A DNA stretch of 13,738 nucleotides from Acetobacteraceae bacterium (GCA_947476855.1 CANJSR010000077.1:1-13738), one strand, 5' to 3'. Shown: positions 7,152 to 13,738, counted from the first letter of the stretch. Translations and numbers: made by a program. The notes: generated from the sequence alone by a model not told the origin.

Positions 7152-8213
7152 ATGAGCATGGAGCGCATCCTCACCGCCGTGCTGCTGGGCGCCGTCGCGG
7201 TCGGGTGCTTCCTGGTGCTGCAACCATTCCTGTCGGCGATCCTGTGGGCGGCGATCCTGGTCTTCACGACCTGGCCCGTCGCGACCTGGCTACAGGCAAG
7301 GCTGCATGTGCGGCGAGAAGCCGTGGCCGGCCTGATGGTCCTGCTGACCGCGGTCGTGCTGGTCCTGCCGATCGCGCTTGCCGCGCCCAGCGGGGCCGAG
7401 GATGTCGAGCATCTGCGGCGGGTGGTCGAAACCGCCCTGCGCAGCGGACTCCCCGGCGCGCCGCAATGGCTGCTCGATGTCCCTCTGGTCGGGCCGACGC
7501 TCGCCGCGCTGTGGAACCGATGGGCCGCCGACATCAGCGCCCTGCTGGGGGAGCTGCGCCCCTATCTGGGTACCCTGGTGGAAAGCGGGCTGAGCCTGCT
7601 GCTGGGCATCGCCAATGGCGTCCTGATGTTCCTGCTGGCGCTGATCGTAGCTTTCTTCTTCTACCTGCACGGCGAGCCGATCGCCCTGCGACTCGGGGCG
7701 ACGCTGCATCGGATCGTCGGGCCTCGGGCGGACCGGCTGATCACGCTGACCGGCGTGACCGTGCGCGGCGTGGTCTATGGGATCCTGGGAACGGCGGTCG
7801 TGCAGGGCATCCTGACCGCCTTCGGGTTGTGGCTGTCCGGAGTGCCGCGTCCCATGCTGCTGGGCTGCATCGCGGCGCTGCTGTCGGTGCTGCCGATCGG
7901 ACCGCCGCTGATCTGGATCCCGGCGGCGCTGTGGCTGATGGGCACGGACAACCTGGGGTGGGGCATCTTCCTCGCGGTCTACGGGGTCATCGCGATCGCG
8001 GGGGCCGACAGCCTGATCCGGCCCTGGTTCATCTCCCGCGGGGCGCAGATGCCGTTCCTGACGGTGATCCTGGGCGTGTTCGGCGGCGCGCTGGCGTTCG
8101 GGCTGCTGGGCATCTTCGTGGGGCCCGTGTTGCTGGGGCTTGGATATTCCCTGGTGAACGAATGGGCGCGGAACACCGACCCAACGGCTGACCCGGACCG
8201 GCAGACCACGTAA
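7152..8213 (+). CDS. AI-2E family transporter (PerM/TqsA-like), 353 aa
   Basis: Polytopic inner-membrane protein of the AI-2E exporter superfamily. Members include TqsA (autoinducer-2 export), but most are uncharacterised permeases or Na+/H+ antiporters, so the substrate is unknown. Topology read from hydrophobicity: a TM pair at about 5-40, TM at 57-78, a soluble segment at 80-140 (typical of the family), TM at 145-172, TM at 204-228, TM at 234-263, TM at 268-286 and TM at 300-335. The family signature is near the C-terminus: SLIRPWFISRG at 287-297, then PFLTVILGVFGGALAFGLLGI and FVGPVLL. The cluster LSVLPIGPPLIWIPAALWL at 244-262 is also typical. ATG 7152 or 7158 could be the start. A hydrophilic tail rich in Asp, Thr and Pro follows the last TM. 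It is transcribed divergently from hyi, with no evident functional link. Confidence 0.92.
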   Translation: MSMERILTAVLLGAVAVGCFLVLQPFLSAILWAAILVFTTWPVATWLQARLHVRREAVAGLMVLLTAVVLVLPIALAAPSGAEDVEHLRRVVETALRSGLPGAPQWLLDVPLVGPTLAALWNRWAADISALLGELRPYLGTLVESGLSLLLGIANGVLMFLLALIVAFFFYLHGEPIALRLGATLHRIVGPRADRLITLTGVTVRGVVYGILGTAVVQGILTAFGLWLSGVPRPMLLGCIAALLSVLPIGPPLIWIPAALWLMGTDNLGWGIFLAVYGVIAIAGADSLIRPWFISRGAQMPFLTVILGVFGGALAFGLLGIFVGPVLLGLGYSLVNEWARNTDPTADPDRQTT

Positions 8214-8720
8214 CGACAAGATGCCATGCATCGAAGCGCCGCGTAGCACGGAAAGCGGATTGGCGAGGCCTGGTCATGTGTTGGGCGCCAGCAGTACGGA
8301 ACCGGACAATCCGACATGAAATGAGCGACTTTGTCGTCGGATTCCACCCCGGCGGGAATCCCTGAATTTGGATGACCAATAAGACAGGACGATCCGACGA
8401 TACATTTCGTATCGTCTCCCGCCCGGCATTCCCTGCCTTCTGATTCTGTCTCGGTATTGGCTACAACGTGAGTATGGCTACGAGTCTCGGATCCGTAGCT
8501 CATGCGGTCACTATCGACATAAACGGAATGAACCGAAATCGTTTCAATATTTTCCGACCAGTCTCACGTTTGCGGTGGTACCATTTCATTTCCGATCCAG
8601 ATCGCCGCATTTTCGGCGATAGCCCCGAATTCTCTGCAACCGATCATTGGTGGCTGATCCGGTCGGCACCCCCCTAGGTCTAGGGCTCACTACGCCTACC
8701 AGATCTGGGGAACCAAAAAT
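8214..8720. other. Long AT-richer intergenic region upstream of the RTX-like gene
   Basis: 507 bases without a gene I can support. Base composition changes clearly: counting 8521-8640 gives about 48% GC, against about 70% for 7861-7920 in the preceding gene. It holds several stem-loops (listed separately), a perfect 7-bp hairpin ATCGCCG/CGGCGAT at 8601-8607 and 8614-8620 with a 6-base loop, and a 6-bp stem GCTACG/CGTAGC near 8477-8500. GGGGA 9 bases before the ATG at 8721 is a good ribosome-binding site for the downstream gene. I could not identify convincing -35/-10 hexamers. The region probably contains the promoter and long leader of the RTX-like gene and the 3' end of the AI-2E transcript. 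A small RNA is possible. Confidence 0.6.
8308..8416 (+). promoter_or_regulatory. Cluster of overlapping, partly exclusive stem-loops
   Basis: Four perfect pairings can be drawn. Stem A is 8308-8315 with 8336-8343 (AATCCGAC/GTCGGATT, 20-base loop). Stem B is 8339-8345 with 8355-8361 (GGATTCC/GGAATCC, 9-base loop). Stem C is 8396-8403 with 8409-8416 (GACGATAC/GTATCGTC, 5-base loop). Stem D is 8336-8342 with 8392-8398 (GTCGGAT/ATCCGAC). A, B and D share the segment 8336-8345 and exclude one another, and D also competes with C. No long T run follows any of them. Stem B may simply end the AI-2E transcript; the arrangement also resembles a switchable leader. The pairings are seen; any function is speculation. 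Confidence 0.35.
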
Positions 8721-10202
8721 ATGTCGAACGTCACAGTGCTGGGCGCCGGGAATCAGACTGTCGGTCTTTGTTTCGATACCGAGGAAAGTCTGATCCTGGC
8801 CCGCCAGCTCGCGGGCTTGATCACGGCAGGGGTTCAGAACGGTTCCATCATCGCCGCGTCGGACAGGTCCGGCGCTCCGCCGCCGGTGCCATCGGGCAAG
8901 GCGGGAGAGTTCGTACAGACCAAGAGCGGCACGGTCATGCTGCCCAATGGCTATACCGCGCTGGTGGAAACCGCCGCCAAGGCTCTGGTGTTCGGCTCCA
9001 ACGCCGAGAACCAGATGATCCTGTCGGGAACATCCAGCGACCTTACCTTCATCTCTCCCGGCGGGTCGGGCACCGTGGTAGCGGCCGGCGATCACAACCG
9101 CATCGTCCTGTCATCCGGCGATGACGGGAACTGGTTGATCAACACCGGCAAAGGGGATGACATCATCCACGCCCTGGGCAGCGGCCAGCACACCATATCC
9201 TCCGGCGCCGGCGACAATGCCATCATGCTCGGCACCGGATCGGCGATGGTCCAAAGCGCGGGGGACGATACCGTCTCCATGGGCGGCGGATCGGCAACGA
9301 TCGACGCGACGACCGGCGGTTCCGATCTGGTGTTCGGCGGTGGCGGAGACCTGCTGTTCGTGGGCGGCGGCGGCGGCGCCACGATCTACGGCGGCTCCGG
9401 CAGCACGACATACTATGGCGGCATGCATGACAGCCCGGGACATGGCGGAAACCATCACGGCCACGATGATGATCACCATGGACACGGGCGCGATGATGAC
9501 GATGACCACGGGCGCGGTCACGGACAGGACGATCACCACGATCGCAGTCGGGGCCATGATGACCGCGGACACGACGACAGGCGGCACGGCGACCGGGGGC
9601 ACGACGACCGGGGGCACGACGACCGGGAACGCAACGATTGCGGAGACGACGACGACGACCGCGACGGTCATAGCCGCGGCGGCGCGGCGCAGATCGTCCA
9701 CGGCGGAAGCGGCGGCAACAACTACCTGTTCGCCGGATCGGGCGCCGCGACCCTGTTCGGTGGCGGCGACAACGACCAGCTTTATGCCTTCGGTGACGTC
9801 GGGCAGATGCTGGTCGGCAGCGACGGCTATGCGACCCTGTCCGCCGCCTTCAGTGACGGCAACAACACGATCAAGGGCGGTCGGGGTGATGAGGCGATTA
9901 CCGGCGGCACCGGCAAGGATCTGGTCATCTCCGGCGCCGGCAACGACACGGTCTTTGCCACTGACGGCAGCCGCGACACCTTTGCCTTCGTCCGCGATGA
10001 AGCCGGCGGCACGGTGCTGATCCAGAACATCTACGATGCCCGCGATGTCCGGATCGACCTGATCGACTATGGCAAATGCGAGGAGAAATACGCCCTGGCG
10101 AGCCAGACCACCGACGGCGGGTCGGTTTCGTTCAACCTGTCCGACGGCACGCGGGTGACGTTCGACAACATCACCCACCTGACCGACAAAAACTTCATCT
10201 GA
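8721..10202 (+). CDS. Glycine-rich RTX-like calcium-binding protein with a His/Asp-rich insert, probable type I secretion substrate
   Basis: 493 aa with no N-terminal signal peptide. Residues 1-110 form an N-terminal domain (GAGNQTVGLCFDTEES, then GEFVQTKSG and MLPNGY). Residues 112-233 are degenerate glycine-rich repeats of the beta-roll kind: GKGDDIIHALGSG, SGAGDNAIMLGTG, a Gly-rich FGGGGDLLFVGGGGGATIYGG. Residues 236-319 are an insert of 84 residues containing 18 His and 28 Asp. Repeats then resume (VHGGSGGNN, LFGGGDNDQLYA), with the best RTX nonapeptides at 386-412 (GGRGDEAIT, GGTGKDLVI, SGAGNDTVF). The last roughly 80 residues (TVLIQNIYDARDVRIDLIDYG to LSDGTRVTFDNITHLT) resemble C-terminal regions of type I-secreted RTX proteins I recall from Acetobacteraceae. 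Calcium would fold the protein outside the cell. No catalytic domain is visible, so a surface/matrix or metal-binding role is a guess. No transporter genes are adjacent. The stop overlaps the convergent lyase gene by 8 bases. Confidence 0.85.
   Translation: MSNVTVLGAGNQTVGLCFDTEESLILARQLAGLITAGVQNGSIIAASDRSGAPPPVPSGKAGEFVQTKSGTVMLPNGYTALVETAAKALVFGSNAENQMILSGTSSDLTFISPGGSGTVVAAGDHNRIVLSSGDDGNWLINTGKGDDIIHALGSGQHTISSGAGDNAIMLGTGSAMVQSAGDDTVSMGGGSATIDATTGGSDLVFGGGGDLLFVGGGGGATIYGGSGSTTYYGGMHDSPGHGGNHHGHDDDHHGHGRDDDDDHGRGHGQDDHHDRSRGHDDRGHDDRRHGDRGHDDRGHDDRERNDCGDDDDDRDGHSRGGAAQIVHGGSGGNNYLFAGSGAATLFGGGDNDQLYAFGDVGQMLVGSDGYATLSAAFSDGNNTIKGGRGDEAITGGTGKDLVISGAGNDTVFATDGSRDTFAFVRDEAGGTVLIQNIYDARDVRIDLIDYGKCEEKYALASQTTDGGSVSFNLSDGTRVTFDNITHLTDKNFI
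9549..9638 (+). repeat. 15-bp tandem repeat encoding the pentapeptide RGHDD
   Basis: Within the His/Asp-rich insert, residues 277-306 read as six consecutive pentapeptides: RGHDD, RGHDD, RRHGD, RGHDD, RGHDD and a diverged RERND. At the DNA level the unit is approximately CGGGGGCACGACGAC; the fourth and fifth copies are nearly identical and the others diverge. Because the unit is a multiple of three, copy-number change would keep the frame and alter the protein by 5 residues per unit. Confidence 0.75.
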
Positions 10203-11547
10203 CCGCGCGGGCGGCCGCCAGGAACCGATCGACGAAAGTTCCGGCGGCCCCCAGGTAGTTGCGTGGATCAATCAACCGCTCGATCGCCGCGCGGTCCAGA
10301 CGGGAGGAAACGGCCGGATCGCGTTCCAGCGCGTCGGCCAGGGAAATCCGCTCCGCCAGGGCCAGGTCGCAAGCGTGCTTGACGACGTGATGGGCTTCTC
10401 CCCGTCCCAGCACGGGGGCGAGGCCCATCATCACGGCCTCCGACACGATCAGCCCGCGGCTGATGTCCAGGTTCGCCCGCATCCGTTCGGCGTCCACCAC
10501 CAAGCCCTCCGCGATGGCGCGGGCATGCAGCAGCGCGCCATGAGTCAGGACGAAGGCCTGCGGCAAAGCCAGCGCCTCCGCCTGCCAAGGGCCGGTCGCG
10601 CGTTCGTGGTCCTGCGCCATCGCCCCCTGCATCACGATGACCTGCGCCTGCACGTTGCGGGACGCGGCCAGGATGTATTCCGATGCGATCGGGTTGCGCT
10701 TCTGCGGCATGGTGGATGACTGGCCGCGGCCGTGCACATAGGGTTCGGCGACCTCCCCCACCTCGGTCTGAGCCAGCAGGATGATGTCGGTGGCGATCTT
10801 GGCCAGGCTGCCGCAGAGCAGGCCGAGGAAGCCCACCGCCTCGGTCACCGCGTCACGGCAGACATGCCAGGGCACAACCGGCGCGGCGAGGCCGAGATCG
10901 GCGGCCAAGGCCTCCATCACCGTGATCCCGTCATCGCCGAGGGACGCCAGCGTCCCGGCGGCGCCGGCGAACTCGATCTGCTCGACACGGGCGCGGAGTT
11001 CGGACAGGCGAGCGATGTGATGGATGAAGGGCTGTGCCCAGATCGCACATTTCAGGCCGAAGGTCGTGGGCAGCGCCTGTTGCAGATGGGTGCGTCCGGC
11101 CATGACCGTGTCGCGGTGCCGTTCGGCCTGGATGGCGAAGGCGGCGACGATGGCGCGCAGTTCCGCCTCGATCAGGTTCAGGCCTTCGCGGACCTGCAGG
11201 ACGGTGGCGCTGTCCATGATGTCCTGCGTCGTGGCACCCCAATGGGTCCAGGCGCCGGCTTCCCCGGCGGCGCGGGACAGGCCGGTGACGAGGCCCACGA
11301 CCGGATAGCCGACATTGCGGGCGCTGGCGGCGAGTTCCTCGACGTCCAGGTTCTCATAGCGCGCGGCGGCGATGATGGCTTCCGCCGCGTCGGTGGGAAT
11401 GATGCCGAGGCGGGCCTGCACGCGGGCGAGGGCTGCCTCCACATCCAGCATCCGCTGGAAATAGGCCTGTTCCGAGAACACGGCCCGCATCGCGTCGCTG
11501 CCATACAGCGTGCCCAGGATCGGGCCGTCGGCGGGATTGACTGGCAT
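10195..11547 (-). CDS. Fumarase/adenylosuccinate lyase superfamily enzyme, PcaB-like
   Basis: 450-aa cytosolic homotetramer-type lyase of the aspartase/fumarase superfamily. Superfamily regions are present in order: WTHWGATTQDIMDSA at 100-114 (region 1, His102), AGRTHLQQALPTTFG at 150-164 (region 2, His154), and the signature loop GQSSTMPQKRNPIASE at 275-290 (region 3, with the mobile serine). The T-M-P-Q-K-R-N-P form and overall length favour 3-carboxy-cis,cis-muconate cycloisomerase (PcaB) or the PcaB-like adenylosuccinate lyase family over classical PurB, but no other protocatechuate genes are in the window, so the substrate is open. The start at 11547 has AGAGGGA 6 bases upstream. The 3' end overlaps the RTX-like gene by 8 bases. 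It lies 68 bases downstream of the reductase gene on the same strand and may be co-transcribed. Confidence 0.88.
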   Translation of the reverse strand: MPVNPADGPILGTLYGSDAMRAVFSEQAYFQRMLDVEAALARVQARLGIIPTDAAEAIIAAARYENLDVEELAASARNVGYPVVGLVTGLSRAAGEAGAWTHWGATTQDIMDSATVLQVREGLNLIEAELRAIVAAFAIQAERHRDTVMAGRTHLQQALPTTFGLKCAIWAQPFIHHIARLSELRARVEQIEFAGAAGTLASLGDDGITVMEALAADLGLAAPVVPWHVCRDAVTEAVGFLGLLCGSLAKIATDIILLAQTEVGEVAEPYVHGRGQSSTMPQKRNPIASEYILAASRNVQAQVIVMQGAMAQDHERATGPWQAEALALPQAFVLTHGALLHARAIAEGLVVDAERMRANLDISRGLIVSEAVMMGLAPVLGRGEAHHVVKHACDLALAERISLADALERDPAVSSRLDRAAIERLIDPRNYLGAAGTFVDRFLAAARAVR

Positions 11548-11615
11548 GATGGTCCCTCTTCGCTGGGGAGGCTTCGCCGGGCCGGAAACGGTACTCCGCC
11601 CCGGCTGACGGCGAG

Positions 11616-12626
11616 CTAACCCGGCACGCCCTTGCTGGTGGAGTATTCAAAGTGCAGCGCCTGATCGGGGTGCACGATCGGGTGGATCGCGTGCGCGGCC
11701 ATCGCGGCCTCACTGAACCCTTGCAGGATCAGTTTCAGCTTGCCCGGATAGGTTGCCACGTCGCCGATCGCGAAGACGCCCGGCAGGCTGGTCTGGCAGG
11801 TGGCCGCCTCGACGCGGATATGGCTCATCTCCCGATCGAGGCCCCAGGCGGCGATTGGCCCCAGGTCCATCGACAGGCCAAAGAACGGCAGCAGCACATC
11901 GGCCGGCAGGCGGCGGGTTTCGCCTTTCAGCGTCGCGACCTCCACATCCGTCAGCACACCATCCACCCCGTGCAGGCCGTGGAGTTGATAGGGGATGACC
12001 ATCTCGATCTCCCCCCGCTCCGCCGCCGCGTCCAACTGCGAGGCCATCTCTGGCGCCGCGCGGAACTTCGGCCGGCGATGCACGACCGAGACCTTGGCGA
12101 TGTCCTTCAACGCCAACGCCCAGTCCACGGCCGAGTCCCCGCCGCCCGCAATCACCACCCGTTTGCCCGCCAGATCATCCCGGCGGCGCACATAATACTG
12201 CACGGCGCCGGTGGCCTCATACGCTTCCAACCCCTCCAACGGCGGCCGGTTCGGCCCGAAGGCACCGGCGCCGGCGGCGATCAACACGGCCTTGGCGTGG
12301 ATCGTGTCACCCTGGTCGGTGGTCAGCGTGAAGGCACCTGGGCCACCCCCCAGTCCCTCCACCCGCCGGCCCAACAGCCGAGGCGTGTTGAATGGCGCGA
12401 TCTGCTCCTCCAACCGGGTGATCAGGTCGCCCGCGGCGATCGCGGGATGGGCCGGAATGTCGTAGATCGGCTTTTCCGGATACAGGGCCGTGCATTGCCC
12501 GCCAGCCTCGGCCAGCGCGTCGATCAGGACGCTGCTGATCTTGAGCATGCCCAGTTCGAACACGGCGAACAGCCCGACCGGGCCGGCGCCGATGATCGCT
12601 ACATCAGTGTGGAGTTCCTGTGCCAT
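11616..12626 (-). CDS. TrxR-like ferredoxin/flavodoxin-NADP+ reductase (FAD-dependent)
   Basis: 336-aa two-dinucleotide-binding-domain flavoprotein. The FAD motif GAGPVGLF is at 13-20, and GGQC-TALYPEKPIYDIPAHP at 42-61 is typical of the YumC-type ferredoxin-NADP+ reductases. The NADPH motif GGGDSAVDWA is at 161-170, followed by HRR at 183-185, which fits binding of the NADP 2'-phosphate. GVFAIGDVATYPGKLKLI at 283-300 is the second FAD motif. The redox CxxC of thioredoxin reductase is absent, and a C-terminal tail (HFEYSTSKG) extends past the TrxR length, both as in the B. subtilis YumC class (about 332 aa). It would pass electrons between NADPH and ferredoxin or flavodoxin in the cytoplasm; the partner is not encoded here. 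It lies 47 bases after smpB, with no clear Shine-Dalgarno. Confidence 0.92.
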   Translation of the reverse strand: MAQELHTDVAIIGAGPVGLFAVFELGMLKISSVLIDALAEAGGQCTALYPEKPIYDIPAHPAIAAGDLITRLEEQIAPFNTPRLLGRRVEGLGGGPGAFTLTTDQGDTIHAKAVLIAAGAGAFGPNRPPLEGLEAYEATGAVQYYVRRRDDLAGKRVVIAGGGDSAVDWALALKDIAKVSVVHRRPKFRAAPEMASQLDAAAERGEIEMVIPYQLHGLHGVDGVLTDVEVATLKGETRRLPADVLLPFFGLSMDLGPIAAWGLDREMSHIRVEAATCQTSLPGVFAIGDVATYPGKLKLILQGFSEAAMAAHAIHPIVHPDQALHFEYSTSKGVPG

Positions 12627-12661
12627 GCCAGGGGCGTAATCCGCCCGGCCGGCCGCCGCAA

Positions 12662-12683
12662 GCGGGGGACAGGTTACCCCCGC
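12662..12683 (-). terminator. GC-rich hairpin at the smpB stop codon, weak terminator candidate
   Basis: A perfect 7-bp stem, GCGGGGG (12662-12668) with CCCCCGC (12677-12683), and an 8-base loop that contains the smpB stop codon (complement of 12674-12676). On the minus strand only TT follows the stem, so intrinsic termination would be inefficient. It could instead slow ribosomes or protect the mRNA end. Confidence 0.3.
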
Positions 12684-13156
12684 GCGCGCATCAGCCGAGC
12701 CTTGTCGCGCTTCCAGTCGCGATCGGCGATGACGGCGCGCTTGTCCTGCTTCTTCCGGCCCTCACCGACCCCCAGCAGCACCTTCGCTCGGCCCTTTTCG
12801 TTGAAGTGGATGTCCAGCGGAACCAGCGTCGCCCCCTGGCGCGCCACCGCGCCCAGCAGGCTGTCGATCTGCTTCTGCTTGAGCAGGAGTTTGCGCGGCG
12901 CCCGCGGCTCGAACCGGGACAGCACGCCGCCCTGGTATTCAGGGATATAGAGGTTGAAGATCCACATCTCCCCCTCCCGCTCCCCCGCCCACGCATCCGT
13001 CAGAGTCGCTCGGCCGTGCCGCAACGACTTTACCTCGGGGCCTTTCAGGACCAGCCCCGCCTCGACGGTTTCCTTGATCGCATAGTCGAACCGCGCCTTG
13101 CGGTTCTGCGCCGCGACGCCGTGGGAGATCAGGGACTTCTTCTTCGCTTCAGCCAT
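12674..13156 (-). CDS. smpB: SsrA-binding protein SmpB
   Basis: Binds the tRNA-like domain of tmRNA (SsrA) and delivers it to stalled ribosomes for trans-translation. With the start at 13156 it is 160 aa, the same as E. coli SmpB. Family hallmarks are NRKARFDY at 18-25, the OB-fold segment GLVLKGPEVKSLRHGRATL at 34-52, MWIFNLYIPEY at 64-74, RKLLL at 88-92, and KGRAKVLLGVGEGRKKQDKR at 121-140. A basic C-terminal tail (DRDWKRDKARLMRARG) inserts in the mRNA channel. The frame is open to an ATG at 13201, but those 15 residues (MPPMAFGPPNPYFPA) are unlike SmpB, so I rejected that start. The gene is separated from dapA by a 159-base gap with a terminator, so it likely has its own promoter there. 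The tmRNA gene itself is not in this window. Confidence 0.96.
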   Translation of the reverse strand: MAEAKKKSLISHGVAAQNRKARFDYAIKETVEAGLVLKGPEVKSLRHGRATLTDAWAGEREGEMWIFNLYIPEYQGGVLSRFEPRAPRKLLLKQKQIDSLLGAVARQGATLVPLDIHFNEKGRAKVLLGVGEGRKKQDKRAVIADRDWKRDKARLMRARG

Positions 13157-13257
13157 TGCGGGAAAATAGGGGTTCGGCGGTCCGAATGCCATGGGTGGCA
13201 AGATGGCCTGGGCAAGCCCCGGATCTGCAAGGTCGCGCTGCCTCCTGAAACAGGAAA

Positions 13258-13288
13258 CGCCGCCTGGACCATCCCGGCCCAGGCGGCG
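13258..13288 (-). terminator. Rho-independent terminator downstream of dapA
   Basis: A perfect 10-bp GC-rich stem CGCCGCCTGG (13258-13267) with CCAGGCGGCG (13279-13288) and an 11-base loop. On the minus strand it starts 27 bases after the dapA stop and is followed by TTTCCTGTTTC. This is the strongest terminator-like structure in the window and would separate dapA from smpB. Confidence 0.75.
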
Positions 13289-13315
13289 CTTTCATGTCAG
13301 CCGACGCAGTTCGGA

Positions 13316-13738
13316 TCAGTTCAGCAGGCCGACATCGGTCATGGCGGCGCGGACCCGTTCGCGGGTCGGCCCCATGATCGGCGCCAGCGGCAGGCGGCAG
13401 AACTCGGTGGACTTGCCCAGCAGGGAGGCGGCGAACTTCACCGGCCCCGGGCTGGTTTCCGAGAACAGCGCGTCATGCAACGGCGTCAGCCGGTCCTGGA
13501 TGGCGATGGCCTGCTTGATGCGGCCCGCTTCCCAGGCGTCGTGCATTTCGCGGATCAGGCGCGGCGCGACATTGGCGGTCACGCTGATGCAACCATGCCC
13601 ACCGGCGGCCATGAAGGACAGGACCGTCCCGTCTTCACCCGACAACTGGCAGAAATCCTCACCGATCGCCAACCGTTGCTGGATCGGCCGGTTGAGCGGC
13701 GTGCAATCCTTCACGCCGACGATGTTCTTGTGCTTGGC
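13316..13738 (-). CDS. dapA: 4-hydroxy-tetrahydrodipicolinate synthase, C-terminal part (truncated by window edge)
   Basis: The last 140 residues of a TIM-barrel DapA, which condenses pyruvate with aspartate semialdehyde in the diaminopimelate/lysine pathway, in the cytosol. The frame is open to the window edge (AKHKNIVGVKDCT...), so the ATG at 13714 is internal and the true start is outside the window. Visible features are NIVGVKD, whose lysine is the Schiff-base residue, FCQLSGEDGTVLSFMAAGG, GCISVTANVAP, and the C-terminal segment PVKFAASLLG...CRLPLAPI. The expected ISVTANV motif and the normal C-terminal length support DapA rather than a sugar-acid aldolase of the same fold. The nearby smpB matches a neighbourhood often seen in alphaproteobacteria. 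A terminator follows the stop codon. Confidence 0.92.
   Translation of the reverse strand, partial: AKHKNIVGVKDCTPLNRPIQQRLAIGEDFCQLSGEDGTVLSFMAAGGHGCISVTANVAPRLIREMHDAWEAGRIKQAIAIQDRLTPLHDALFSETSPGPVKFAASLLGKSTEFCRLPLAPIMGPTRERVRAAMTDVGLLN

Noticed and set aside
8468..8677. A 69-codon plus-strand ORF in the AT-richer intergenic region
   Set aside because: No ribosome-binding site, composition unlike the neighbouring genes, no recognisable motif, and it crosses a stable hairpin at 8601-8620. Probably a chance ORF, although a small gene cannot be fully excluded.
9111..10271. A long minus-strand ORF (386 codons) opposite the RTX-like gene
   Set aside because: It is a Val/Ala-rich shadow created by the biased GAC/CAC/GGC codons of the His/Asp/Gly-rich protein. 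The plus-strand frame has clear RTX repeats and a family-like C-terminus.
11576..11605. GCCGGG/CCCGGC inverted repeat between the flavoprotein and lyase genes
   Set aside because: Only 6 bp with an 18-base loop and no T run; too weak to call a terminator in GC-rich DNA.
12669..12680. TAACCTGTC on the minus strand at the smpB end, resembling one half of the regulator operator
   Set aside because: Only one half-site and inside a coding end; no dyad partner and no promoter, so it is treated as coincidence.
11652..12950. A 432-codon plus-strand ORF opposite the flavoprotein and smpB
   Set aside because: High-GC antisense shadow. The minus-strand genes show intact FAD/NADP motifs and SmpB motifs.

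Overview
The window looks like chromosomal DNA of a high-GC alphaproteobacterium, most likely in the Acetobacteraceae. This is inferred from overall GC (about 70% in a sampled coding line), the TPR-lipoprotein/ispE and dapA/smpB neighbourhoods, and a glycine-rich secreted protein of a type I recall from that family. I see no phage, plasmid, insertion sequence, CRISPR array, tRNA or rRNA. Most genes are ordinary housekeeping or catabolic genes, and I did not find a clear undescribed multi-gene system.

Layout, left to right. (1) 1-3270, plus strand: the C-terminal end of a 5-oxoprolinase/hydantoinase B-type protein, a TPR lipoprotein, and ispE of the MEP isoprenoid pathway. The last two are 6 bases apart and are probably co-transcribed. 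(2) 3267-7041, minus strand: an EamA-type drug/metabolite exporter broken by a one-base frameshift, an XRE-type regulator, glxR, and hyi. Read in the direction of transcription the order is hyi, glxR, regulator, exporter. hyi and glxR together interconvert hydroxypyruvate, tartronate semialdehyde and glycerate in glyoxylate/glycerate metabolism. The usual partner gcl is not in the window. The regulator has its own promoter region, where a perfect dyad flanks a good -10 hexamer, suggesting self-repression. (3) 7152-8213, plus strand: an AI-2E family membrane protein, divergent from hyi.

(4) 8214-8720: a 507-base non-coding stretch, distinctly AT-richer (about 48% GC over 8521-8640), with several hairpins, some mutually exclusive. 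(5) 8721-10202, plus strand: a glycine-rich, RTX-like calcium-binding protein, probably a type I secretion substrate. Its beta-roll is interrupted by an extreme His/Asp-rich segment built partly from a 15-bp tandem repeat. This is the most unusual gene in the window.

(6) 10195-13738, minus strand: a fumarase/adenylosuccinate lyase superfamily enzyme (PcaB-like), a TrxR-like ferredoxin/flavodoxin-NADP+ reductase, smpB (trans-translation), and the C-terminal part of dapA (lysine/peptidoglycan synthesis), with a convincing terminator after dapA. Both convergent gene pairs (ispE/eamA and RTX-like/lyase) overlap at their stop codons, so there is no room for a terminator between them.
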